This document shows, in pieces, positions 31,548-38,201 of a DNA stretch of 38,301 nt; position 1 is the stretch's first letter, and each line of letters begins with the position of its first letter. The stretch covers positions 1 to 38,301 of the forward strand of contig CADCTF010000104.1 in assembly GCA_902805655.1 (NCBI GenBank), given 5' to 3'. Both the position numbers and the translations under genes were made by a program. Below the pieces are notes generated by a model. That model worked only from the letters and a program-made list of their open reading frames with translations, ran no database searches and was not told where the DNA came from. Source of the stretch: an uncultured Acidimicrobiales bacterium. Its GTDB lineage: Bacteria; Actinomycetota; Acidimicrobiia; Acidimicrobiales; CADCTF01.

Positions 31548-32626
31548 CCCTTCCCGATCTTCCGGGCGTCCTCTCCGCCGAGCAGGTCGCCGCCACCGCC
31601 GAGGCCATCGCCGAGCTCCAACGGCCCGACGGGATGGTGCTGTGGTACCCAGGCGGCCACGCCGACCCGTGGAACCACGTCGAGGCGCTCATGGGGCTGA
31701 ACCTCGCCGGTCGCCGCACCGAGGCGGAGCGGGGCTTCGACTGGCTCGCCGCCACCCAGCACGACGACGGCAGCTGGTGCAGCTACTACGTGGTGGACGC
31801 CATCAAGGACCCTCGCCGCGACACCAACGTCTCCACCTACGTCGCCGTCGGCGCATGGCACCACTGGCTCCTGCACCGTGACCCGGGCTTCCTGGCCGAG
31901 GTCTTCCCCCTGATCGAGCGGGCTGTCGGCTTCGCGCTGTCGCTGCAGCAGCCGGGCGGCGAGGTCCTCTGGTCGATCGACCCCGACTCCGGCGCACCGG
32001 CGGAGTACGCCCTGCTCACCGGCTCGTCGTCCGTCTACCTCAGCCTGCGGTGCGCCATCGCCATCGCCGGCGCCCTCGGCTACGAGCGCCCCGATTGGGA
32101 GATGGCGGCCGGGCGCCTGGGCTGGACCATCGCCAACCGGCCCGACGCCTTCGAGCCGAAGCGGCGGTGGGCCATGGACTGGTACTACCCGGTGCTCTGC
32201 GGAACGCTCGGTGGCCGCGAGGGTGCCCAGCGGATCGACGCCGAATGGCCGACCTTCGTGATGGAGGGCTTCGGCGTGCGGTGCGTGTCCGACAACGAGT
32301 GGGTCACGGCGGCCGAGACGGCCGAGCTCGTGCTCGCCCTCGACGTGCTGGGACGCACCGACGCCGCCCGCCGCCTGCTCACGTCGGTGCAGTACCTGCG
32401 CGAGGCCGACGGCTCGTACTGGACGGGTTGCGTGCATCCCGACGAGATCCACTACCCGGAGGACGAGCGCAGCACCTACACGGCCGGCGCCGTGCTGCTG
32501 GCCGCCGACGCCCTGGGTGGGCTCACCTCTGCAAGTGGCCTCTTCCGGGGAGATGGCCTTCCGTCACCGCTCTGGCTCGTCGAGTCGCTCGAGTCGCTGG
32601 AGGACCCGGAGGCTCCCGGTCGCTGA
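31544..32626 (+). CDS. Terpenoid-cyclase/prenyltransferase-fold protein
   Basis: 360 residues from ATG 31544 (ATGA overlap with the methyltransferase). Repeats resembling the alpha/alpha barrel of squalene-hopene cyclases and prenyltransferases: GFDWLAATQHDDGSWCSYY and YLREADGSYWTGCVHPDEIHY, each with the DGSW/DGSY type ending. No DXDD cyclisation motif is visible, so it is probably not a triterpene cyclase. Databases usually call such proteins prenyltransferase, without proof of function. A role on a lipid-linked sugar is inference from the neighbours. Its last 63 bp overlap the convergent methyltransferase. Confidence 0.8.
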   Translation: MTLPDLPGVLSAEQVAATAEAIAELQRPDGMVLWYPGGHADPWNHVEALMGLNLAGRRTEAERGFDWLAATQHDDGSWCSYYVVDAIKDPRRDTNVSTYVAVGAWHHWLLHRDPGFLAEVFPLIERAVGFALSLQQPGGEVLWSIDPDSGAPAEYALLTGSSSVYLSLRCAIAIAGALGYERPDWEMAAGRLGWTIANRPDAFEPKRRWAMDWYYPVLCGTLGGREGAQRIDAEWPTFVMEGFGVRCVSDNEWVTAAETAELVLALDVLGRTDAARRLLTSVQYLREADGSYWTGCVHPDEIHYPEDERSTYTAGAVLLAADALGGLTSASGLFRGDGLPSPLWLVESLESLEDPEAPGR

Positions 32627-33211
32627 GACCTCGGTCCAGCCCCTGCTCGACACGGCGTCGCACCACAGCTCGTAGGGCGGACGACCTCCGTCCGCCGGGT
32701 CCTCGAACACGTCGTGGATGGCGAGATAGCCGCCTTCGGCGACCTTCGGCGACCATGCCCGGTAGTCGGCCCACGCCACGTCGTGGGCATGGCCACCGTC
32801 GATGAACAGCAGGGCCAGCGGTGTGGTCCAGTAGGTGGCCACCGTGGTGGAGCCGCCGATCACCGCGATGACGTGCGGCTCGAGCCCCGACGCCTCGAGG
32901 GTGCGGCGGAAGGTCGGCAGGGTGTCCATCCGCCCCGTGGCCGGGTCGACCAGCGAGGTGTCGTGGTGCTCCCAGCCCGCCTGGTTCTCCTCGGACCCGC
33001 GGTGGTGGTCGACGGTGAAGAGCACGGTGCCGGCGTCCCTGGCCGCCGCGCCGAGGTAGATCGCCGACTTCCCGCAGTAGGTGCCGATCTCCATGAGCGG
33101 ACCCAGCCCGGCGGCCGCGGCCACCCCGCCGGCGGCGTGGAGAGCCAGGCCTTCGTCGTCGGGCATGAAGCCCTTCGCCGCCCTCGCCGAGATGAGCAGT
33201 GCATCGTCCAT
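32564..33211 (-). CDS. Class I SAM-dependent methyltransferase, CmcI-like
   Basis: 215 residues from ATG 33211; ATG 33220 (three codons earlier) is an alternative. SAM region: GLGPLMEIGTYCGKSAIYLG, VLFTVDHHRGSEENQ, then LALLFIDGGHAHDVAWADYRAW and GGYLAIHDVFEDPADGG, the Methyltransf_24/CmcI-like pattern with metal-site Asp and His. It faces the glycosyltransferase set and overlaps it tail to tail by 63 bp, so it probably belongs to the same pathway although transcribed oppositely. Substrate unknown. Confidence 0.85.
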   Translation of the reverse strand: MDDALLISARAAKGFMPDDEGLALHAAGGVAAAAGLGPLMEIGTYCGKSAIYLGAAARDAGTVLFTVDHHRGSEENQAGWEHHDTSLVDPATGRMDTLPTFRRTLEASGLEPHVIAVIGGSTTVATYWTTPLALLFIDGGHAHDVAWADYRAWSPKVAEGGYLAIHDVFEDPADGGRPPYELWCDAVSSRGWTEVSATGSLRVLQRLERLDEPER

Positions 33212-33303
33212 GCCCGGCATTCTGGCTGGTGGACGCGCTGTCACACCCTCCCGGCAGGCTGTCGACATGGATCAGCCACATGGAGCGAGGGGCCCGCTGC
33301 CGG

Positions 33304-33345
33304 TAAGGTGGTCCGGTCCCACGCCTGCCCCGGTCGTTCCGGGGC
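33304..33345 (+). promoter_or_regulatory. Probable promoter -10 and leader hairpin of rpsF operon
   Basis: TAAGGT (33304-33309) is a likely -10 box. The leader then carries GCCCCGG-TCGTT-CCGGGGC (33327-33345), a 7-bp stem. The leader could be the autoregulatory site for the S6:S18 pair known in other bacteria, but I cannot show the CCG-bulge structure of that motif. Confidence 0.4.
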
Positions 33346-33390
33346 CCCGAGCGGGTTCCGCCGGGTCCAGAGGGAGGAAGTGAAGCGCAC

Positions 33391-33747
33391 ATGCGACCTT
33401 ATGAGGTCATGATCATCCTTGACGCCGGTCTGGAGGAAGAGTCCATCCGGCCCATCCTGGATCGAGCCAGCGAGATCGTCCGCAACAACGGGGGCAACCC
33501 CGGGCGGATGGACCGTTGGGGGAAGCGTCGGTTCGCCTACGAGGTGAACCACCGCACCGAGGGCTACTACGTCCTCTTCGACGCAACCGCCGAGCCGGCC
33601 GCCATGTCCGAGCTCGACCGGATGCTCCGACTCGCGGACGAGGTCGTCCGCCACAAGGTGATCCGGCTGCCCGACGACATCGCCGGTCGGGGCGCACCTC
33701 GTCCCGCGGCTCCCCAGGGCCAGCCCGAGCCCGCTCCGGCGGGTTAG
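33391..33747 (+). CDS. rpsF: Ribosomal protein bS6
   Basis: 118 residues. MRPYEVMIILDAGLEEESI, then WGKRRFAYEVNHRTEGYYVLF and EVVRHKVIRLPD are canonical bS6. The last 20 residues are a Pro/Ala/Gly-rich tail beyond the usual end. GGAGG precedes the ATG by about 14 nt. It binds 16S rRNA with bS18 in the platform of the 30S subunit. First gene of rpsF-ssb-rpsR-rplI. Confidence 0.97.
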   Translation: MRPYEVMIILDAGLEEESIRPILDRASEIVRNNGGNPGRMDRWGKRRFAYEVNHRTEGYYVLFDATAEPAAMSELDRMLRLADEVVRHKVIRLPDDIAGRGAPRPAAPQGQPEPAPAG

Positions 33748-33762
33748 AGAGAAGGAAGCAAC

Positions 33763-34248
33763 ATGACCGCAAGCGTCACCCTCGTGGGCAACGTCACCCG
33801 CGATCCCGAGCTGCGCTTCACCCCGAGCGGGCAGGCCACGGCCACCTTCGGCCTGGCCGTCAACCGCCGGTGGATGAACCGTCAGACCAACGACTGGGAG
33901 GAGCGAGTCTCCTTCTTCAACATCGTCTGCTGGCAGGACCTGGCCGACAACGTCAGCGAGTCCGTCTCCAAGGGCTCACGTGTCATCGTCACCGGTCGCC
34001 TCGAGCAGCGCTCGTGGGAGACCCAGGAAGGCGAGAAGCGCAACACCATCGAGGTCGTCGCCGACGAGATCGGCCCGAGCCTCCGCTGGGCGACCGCCCA
34101 GGTCACCAAGGCCGAGCGCCGCGGTCCGGGCGGCGATGGCGGCGGTGGAGGTGGCGGCGGCGGCGGCCGGCCCTCCGGCGGAGGCTCCGGTGGCGGCAAC
34201 CAACCTCCGCCCCGTGGCGATTACCCGTACGACGAGGAGCCGTTCTAG
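33763..34248 (+). CDS. ssb: Single-stranded DNA-binding protein
   Basis: 161 residues. The OB fold covers about 1-110 (VTLVGNVTRDPELRFTPSGQ, VSFFNIVCWQDLADNVSESV, SRVIVTGRLEQRSWE). A Gly-rich linker follows, with ten consecutive Gly, and the acidic tip is DEEPF, the interaction site for replication and repair partners (usually DDDIPF). The ATG is preceded by AGAAGGAA. The start of rpsR directly follows its stop. Confidence 0.97.
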   Translation: MTASVTLVGNVTRDPELRFTPSGQATATFGLAVNRRWMNRQTNDWEERVSFFNIVCWQDLADNVSESVSKGSRVIVTGRLEQRSWETQEGEKRNTIEVVADEIGPSLRWATAQVTKAERRGPGGDGGGGGGGGGGRPSGGGSGGGNQPPPRGDYPYDEEPF

Positions 34249-34677
34249 ATGGCCAAGAGCAACGACCGTGACCGCGACCGGGGCAACAGCCGCCGGGCGC
34301 CGAAGGACGCACCCCGCAAGGGCCAGAAGAAGAAGGTCTGCGTCTTCTGCACCGAGCACATCGCATGGGTGGACTACAAGGACGTCAACCTGCTCCGTCG
34401 GTTCATGAGCGAGCGCGGCAAGATCCGTGCCCGCCGTGTCACCGGCAACTGCGCCCAGCATCAGCGTGACATCTCCATCGCCATCAAGACGGCCCGGGAG
34501 CTGGCGCTGCTGCCCTACACGCAGCGCACGGTCACCGAGCGCGCCGGTGGCGGGCGTGGCGGCCCCCGCGGTCCCCGCGGTGCGCCGGAGCGAGTCGAGG
34601 CCGAGGAGATCGTCGATGCCGACGATGACGCCGGCGCCGACGTCGACATCGACGATGCCGAGGAGGTGTCGGCATGA
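34249..34677 (+). CDS. rpsR: Ribosomal protein bS18, zinc-ribbon type with long acidic tail
   Basis: 142 residues; the family is usually 70-95. The core (about 28-95) is [18 protein letters not shown], then [20 protein letters not shown] and [12 protein letters not shown]; CxxC plus CxxH make this the zinc-binding C+ form. The N-terminus is basic. After residue 96 comes a Gly/Arg/Pro linker ([11 protein letters not shown]) and about 35 residues rich in Glu and Asp ([20 protein letters not shown]). The tail is in frame and codon use looks normal. The ATG abuts the ssb stop; the stop overlaps rplI as ATGA. Confidence 0.95.
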   Translation: MAKSNDRDRDRGNSRRAPKDAPRKGQKKKVCVFCTEHIAWVDYKDVNLLRRFMSERGKIRARRVTGNCAQHQRDISIAIKTARELALLPYTQRTVTERAGGGRGGPRGPRGAPERVEAEEIVDADDDAGADVDIDDAEEVSA

Positions 34678-35120
34678 AGATCGTGCTGCGCGCCGACCTC
34701 GACAACGTGGGCAAGAAGGGCGACATCCTCGAGGTGGCCGACGGCTACGCCCGCAACTTCCTGCTGCCGAAGGGCCATGCCATCGTCGCCACGCGCGGCG
34801 TGGTCGCCCAGGCCGGTTCGATGCGTCGCTCCCGCGACGTTCGGGATGCGCGTGAGCGTTCCGGGGCTGAGGAGATCGCGCGGCGGCTGGTGCCTGCGGT
34901 CATCCGCCTCACGTCCCGGGCGGGCGGTGAGGGCAAGCTGTTCGGTTCGGTCACGTCCGCCGACGTGGTGGCGGCCGTGCAGGCCCAGACCGGCATCGAG
35001 CTCGATCGCCGCAAGGTGCACCTCGACGACCCGATCCGCACGCTCGGCACCCACGAGGTGCCGGTGAAGCTGCACCGGGAAGTGGAGTTCCGGGTGACGG
35101 TGGAGGTCACCAAGCAGTAG
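34674..35120 (+). CDS. rplI: Ribosomal protein bL9
   Basis: 148 residues. The N-terminal domain [20 protein letters not shown] and [16 protein letters not shown] is canonical; a central helix and a C-terminal RNA-binding domain ([41 protein letters not shown]) follow. Length is normal. Coupled to rpsR by a 4-bp overlap. A strong hairpin follows 24 bp after the stop. Confidence 0.97.
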   Translation: MKIVLRADLDNVGKKGDILEVADGYARNFLLPKGHAIVATRGVVAQAGSMRRSRDVRDARERSGAEEIARRLVPAVIRLTSRAGGEGKLFGSVTSADVVAAVQAQTGIELDRRKVHLDDPIRTLGTHEVPVKLHREVEFRVTVEVTKQ

Positions 35121-35144
35121 CAGCGTTCGAGCTGCTCGGATCGA

Positions 35145-35174
35145 GACGAAGGGCGCCTGCGGGCGCCCTTCGTC
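35145..35174 (+). terminator. Hairpin terminator after rplI
   Basis: GACGAAGGGCGCC, loop TGCG, GGCGCCCTTCGTC: a perfect 13-bp stem, 25 bp past the rplI stop. It lacks a T tract, as many actinobacterial terminators do. Confidence 0.75.
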
Positions 35175-35205
35175 GCGTCCGCACGGGTGTGTCACACCTC
35201 GTCCG

Positions 35206-35211
35206 TAGAGT
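35206..35211 (+). promoter_or_regulatory. Possible -10 box upstream of dnaB
   Basis: TAGAGT, exactly 6 nt before GTG 35218, which opens a 39-codon frame ending just before dnaB. No good -35 box is visible. Upstream, GTGTGTCACAC forms a short hairpin. Confidence 0.45.
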
Positions 35212-35217
35212 GAACGT

Positions 35218-35337
35218 GTGTTCGCTGTGGAGAACTCGCGCCGACGTCCCCAGGGCCATCCCCAGATGCGGGCGCGAGATCCCCAACACTTGTGTGGTTC
35301 CCCCCTGGAACCGCACAGGCAACGTGTCATCGAATAG
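35218..35337 (+). CDS. Possible 39-residue leaderless leader ORF of dnaB
   Basis: GTG to TAG encodes 39 residues starting MFAVENSRRRPQGHPQMRAR, rich in Arg, Pro and His, with one Cys. The start lies 6 nt after a TAGAGT box. The stop is 6 nt before the dnaB GTG, and AGAGGG between them may serve dnaB. Its second half spans a C-rich hairpin (35291-35317), so translation would affect that structure. No homologue recognised; it may be chance. Confidence 0.35.
   Translation: MFAVENSRRRPQGHPQMRARDPQHLCGSPLEPHRQRVIE
35291..35317 (+). other. C-rich hairpin in the dnaB leader
   Basis: TGTGTGGTTCC, loop CCCCT, GGAACCGCACA: an 11-bp stem with one G-U pair, exposing part of a six-C run. It ends 26 nt before the dnaB start codon. 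The role is unknown; possible regulatory element or RNA-binding target. Confidence 0.5.
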
Positions 35338-35343
35338 AGGGCC

Positions 35344-37743
35344 GTGGTCCAGTCGATCGAAGATGCTCGCCGACGCAACAGCCGGCCCTCACCGCCGGGG
35401 CGAGTTCCCCCCCACAACCTGCAGGCCGAGGAGTCCCTCCTCGGCGCCATGCTGCTGTCGAAGGACGCCATCGCGGCGGCCGTCGAGGTGTGCGGGCCGG
35501 ACGACTTCTACAAGCCGGCCCATGGCCACCTCTTCGAGGCGATCACGTCGCTCTACGCCCACGGGGAGCCGGCCGACCCCGTCACGGTGGCCGACGAGCT
35601 GGCGCGAGCCGACCTGCTCGAAGCCATCGGCGGGCCCTCGGTGCTCACCGATCTCCAGGCCAACACGCCGGCCATCTCGAACGCCGGCCACTACGGCCGC
35701 ATCGTCGAGGAGCACGCGCTGCTCCGGCGGCTGATCGGCGTGGCTGGTGAGATCGCAGAGCTGGGCTACGCGATGCCCGAGGACGTCGAGGGCGCCATCG
35801 ACCAGGCCGAGACGATGATGTTCGACGTCGCCCAGCGTCGGGTCACCGACTCGGTGGCGCCGCTGAGCGACCTCCTCCGACTCAGCCTCGATCGGCTCGA
35901 GGCGCTGTACGAGAAGGGCGAGTCGGTCACGGGCACGCCCTCGGGGTACGACGATCTCGACGAGGTGCTGGGCGGCCTGCAGCCGTCCGCACTGGTCGTC
36001 GTCGGTGCCCGTCCCGGCATCGGCAAGACGGCCTTCGCCCTGGGCATGGCCGCCCACGCGGCCATCGAGGGCCAGCGACCCGTGCTCCTGTTCTCGCTGG
36101 AGATGGGCCATCACGAGGTGACCCAGCGCCTGCTGTCGGCGGAGGCCAAGGTCGATTCCACCCGCCTGCGCACCGGCAAGCTCCTCGAGGCCGACTGGCA
36201 CAAGATCAGCCACGCCATCGGCCGCCTGTCCGACGCTCCGCTCTACATCGACGACAACCCCAACGTCACGGTGATGGACATCCGGGCCAAGGCCCGGCGG
36301 CTCAAGAGCCGCACCGGGGACCTCGGGCTGGTGCTCGTCGACTACCTCCAGCTGATGACGGGCCGGCGCAACGCCGAGAACCGCCAGGTCGAGGTGTCCG
36401 AGATCAGCCGTGGCCTCAAGATCCTCGCTCGTGAGCTGCAGTGCCCGGTCGTCGCCTGCTCCCAGCTGTCGCGCACCCTCGAGACCCGGGCCGACAAGCG
36501 GCCGATGCTCGCCGACCTCCGGGAGTCCGGTTGCCTCACCGCCGACGCCCGGGTGCTGCGGGCCGACACCGGCGCCGAGGTGACGATGGGTGAGCTGTTG
36601 CTCTCCGGCGAGACCGACATCCCCGTCTGGTCGCTCGACCGGGACCTTGGCGTGGTGGAGGCCACCATGGGCTCCGTCTTCCCGACGGGCATCAAGGAGA
36701 CCTTCGAGCTGCGGCTCGCGTCCGGCCGCCGAGTCACGGCCTCGGCCAACCACCCCTTCCTGGCGGCCGGCGGATGGCTCCGGCTCGATGAGCTGGAGCG
36801 CGGCGTGCGCATCGCCGTGCCCGCCTTCACACCTGAGCCCACCAGGACGGTCGCCATGTCCGACGCTGAGATCGTGCTGCTGGCCCACCTCCTCGACGAC
36901 GAGTGCGCCACGCCCGGCCAGCCGCTCACCTACACGTCGGCCGACGAGGCCAACCTGGCGCGCGTCGAGGTGGCCGCCGCCCACTTCGGCCTGGCGGCGG
37001 ATCTCGCCGCTGAGGGCCGATGGACCACCCTCAGGCTCTCGCCGCCCGACGCAGGAGCCGCCGTCTGCTCCACGCCTCTCGGGTCGTGGCTCACTTCACT
37101 CGGCCTGGCCGACCTCCGCAGCTGCGACAAGCGCGTGCCGACCCCGGTGTTCTCTCTGCCCAACCACCAGCTGGCGTTCTTCCTGAGCCACCTGTGGCGC
37201 TCCCAGGCCGGAGGCGGGCTCGCCGCACCAGCCCGGCGGGTCTACAGCACTGGTAGCCGGCGCATGGCTGACGACCTGCAGACGCTCCTCACCCGCTTCG
37301 GGCTCGTCAGCCGCCTGGAGGTGGTCGACCGGGGGCACGAACGGCCGCGGTACGAGGTCCACGCCGCCGCCTCGGCGTTCGACGTGCTGGATCGTGCCTC
37401 ACTCGGCGATGCCGCGACTCCCACATCCGCGTCGCCTTGTGCGGCCGACGTGCTGTGGGACGAGGTCGTTTCGATCCGCCCCCTCGGGCGGCAGCCCGTG
37501 TACGACGCCACGGTCGCCGAGACCCACAACTTCGTGGCCAACGGCATCACCGTCGAGAACTCGATCGAGCAGGACTCCGACGTGGTGATGTTCGTGTACC
37601 GCGACGAGGTGTACAACCCCGAGTCGGCCGACCGGGGCACCGCCGAGATCATCATCGCCAAGCATCGCAACGGTCCCACGGCGGTGACGCGGCTGGCGTT
37701 CCTCGATCGCTACGCCTGCTTCGCCAACATGGCCCGGGTCTAG
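35344..37743 (+). CDS. dnaB: Replicative DNA helicase with an intein
   Basis: 799 residues as precursor from GTG 35344; 456 after removal of the intein. The N-terminal primase-binding domain has PHNLQAEESLLGAMLL. The RecA-like domain has Walker A GARPGIGKT (221-229), LLFSLEMGHHEVTQRLL, Walker B LVLVDYLQLM and QLSRTLETRADKRPMLADLRESG up to residue 396. After the intein come SIEQDSDVVMFVYRDEVYNP, IIIAKHRNGPT and the end FANMARV. It unwinds DNA ahead of the replication fork as a hexamer. Located after rplI as in other actinobacteria. The intein interrupts the nucleotide-binding domain, so activity requires splicing. Confidence 0.96.
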   Translation: MVQSIEDARRRNSRPSPPGRVPPHNLQAEESLLGAMLLSKDAIAAAVEVCGPDDFYKPAHGHLFEAITSLYAHGEPADPVTVADELARADLLEAIGGPSVLTDLQANTPAISNAGHYGRIVEEHALLRRLIGVAGEIAELGYAMPEDVEGAIDQAETMMFDVAQRRVTDSVAPLSDLLRLSLDRLEALYEKGESVTGTPSGYDDLDEVLGGLQPSALVVVGARPGIGKTAFALGMAAHAAIEGQRPVLLFSLEMGHHEVTQRLLSAEAKVDSTRLRTGKLLEADWHKISHAIGRLSDAPLYIDDNPNVTVMDIRAKARRLKSRTGDLGLVLVDYLQLMTGRRNAENRQVEVSEISRGLKILARELQCPVVACSQLSRTLETRADKRPMLADLRESGCLTADARVLRADTGAEVTMGELLLSGETDIPVWSLDRDLGVVEATMGSVFPTGIKETFELRLASGRRVTASANHPFLAAGGWLRLDELERGVRIAVPAFTPEPTRTVAMSDAEIVLLAHLLDDECATPGQPLTYTSADEANLARVEVAAAHFGLAADLAAEGRWTTLRLSPPDAGAAVCSTPLGSWLTSLGLADLRSCDKRVPTPVFSLPNHQLAFFLSHLWRSQAGGGLAAPARRVYSTGSRRMADDLQTLLTRFGLVSRLEVVDRGHERPRYEVHAAASAFDVLDRASLGDAATPTSASPCAADVLWDEVVSIRPLGRQPVYDATVAETHNFVANGITVENSIEQDSDVVMFVYRDEVYNPESADRGTAEIIIAKHRNGPTAVTRLAFLDRYACFANMARV
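36532..37560 (+). other. DnaB intein (343 residues), inserted at RESG/SIEQD
   Basis: Begins at Cys397 (CLTADARVLRADTGAEV, block A). Block B is VTASANHPFLAAGGWL with the block B His near intein residue 74. A LAGLIDADG-type region follows: first motif LLAHLLDDECA (about 114-124) keeps one Asp, second motif FFLSHLWRSQAGG (about 212-224) has lost the acidic residue. YSTGSRRMADDLQTLLTRFG is the conserved region after it. Blocks F and G are VYDATVAETHNFVANGITVEN. The last Asn and the following Ser support splicing; the penultimate residue is Glu, where His is usual. The insertion point is the one used by the Synechocystis DnaB intein. Confidence 0.93.
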
Positions 37744-37785
37744 AGATCCTCTCAAGTGGGCCGGCCGCAGGGCCGATGTAGTAGT

Positions 37786-37930
37786 TGAGCGTCCCCCCCC
37801 GCTCAGACCGCAACCGACTTCTCGAAGGCGGTTGTACAGGACGACCCGCTCGCTAGTCCTCCCAGGCGCGAGCAGGTCGTTCCAGAGACGTCCCGCTCGC
37901 TAGTCCTCCCAGGCGCGAGCGGGACGTTTC
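37786..37930 (+). ncRNA. Candidate C-rich-loop small RNA downstream of dnaB
   Basis: Four consecutive hairpins within 145 nt: (1) TGAGCG, loop T plus seven C, CGCTCA (37786-37805); (2) CAACCG...CGGTTG with inner CTT/AAG (37811-37834); (3) and (4) two tandem hairpins (37839-37882 and 37885-37930) with the identical 14-nt loop TAGTCCTCCCAGGC. A 7-C loop resembles the actinobacterial 6C RNA motif, but the others have shorter C runs. No clear promoter was found. Orientation is inferred from the C-rich loops. Confidence 0.55.
37845..37920 (+). repeat. Two 29-bp direct repeats with 47-bp period
   Basis: Identical 29-bp copies at 37845-37873 and 37892-37920, starting CCCGCTCGCTAGTCC and ending CAGGCGCGAGC. 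Each is the centre of a hairpin. The outer stems differ but still pair: A44-T77 in copy 1 becomes T91-A24 in copy 2 (last two digits of position), a compensatory change. Confidence 0.85.
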
Positions 37931-37989
37931 GCGTCCGGGCCCGGTGGAGGCGGACCACTGACTGGGCTCCCACCCGCCGGTTGTCCGGG

Positions 37990-38066
37990 GAGTGGGGATC
38001 GAGCAGAAGTGCGGGGCGCCCTGCGGGAGCGTCTCGCACTTCGACGGAAGGCCTCGATCCCCACTC
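37990..38066. repeat. Nested 77-bp inverted repeat
   Basis: Outer arms GAGTGGGGATCGAG (37990-38003) and CTCGATCCCCACTC (38053-38066) are perfect over 14 bp. Inside, GAAGTGCG (38006-38013) pairs with CGCACTTC (38035-38042), and CGCCC-TGC-GGG lies at the tip. No coding potential. It could be a structured RNA, a two-way terminator or a small nonautonomous element. Confidence 0.7.
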
Positions 38067-38078
38067 ACACCCGGGCGA

Positions 38079-38100
38079 CGCCGTGCTGGAGGTCACGGCG
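38079..38100 (+). other. Hairpin in the noncoding region after dnaB
   Basis: CGCCGTG, loop CTGGAGGT, CACGGCG: a 7-bp stem. From here to 38201 I see nothing but a possible promoter for the last gene. Confidence 0.35.
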
Positions 38101-38201
38101 CCAATCCCAACCTCGACCACTCTCCGTGAGTACTTGAGGTGCCCACCGGGCGTCGCATCGGTGTTGCCGGTACGTTGCGCTCGACCGGGCAGACTGGCTC
38201 C

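Noticed and set aside
31544-32626. Squalene-hopene cyclase
   Set aside because: Too short (360 residues) and no DXDD motif.
33310-33390. S6:S18 autoregulatory leader RNA
   Set aside because: Only a simple 7-bp hairpin is evident; I could not place the conserved bulged CCG and the flanking helix. Kept only as a possibility in the leader entry.
35226-35234. DnaA box (minus strand TTCTCCACA, one mismatch to TTATCCACA) near dnaB
   Set aside because: A single imperfect site without a cluster or AT-rich region; dnaA is not in the window. Not enough for an origin.
37786-37834. Canonical 6C RNA
   Set aside because: Only one of the hairpins has six or more consecutive C in its loop; the second lacks them, so it does not meet the motif as I know it.
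37845-37920. Two 29-bp repeats with an 18-bp gap, like a minimal CRISPR
   Set aside because: Only two copies, a spacer that is too short, no cas genes, and the repeats form hairpins together with the gap.
37990-38066. Insertion sequence ends
   Set aside because: No transposase and no convincing target duplication; the interior is only 49 bp and itself folded.
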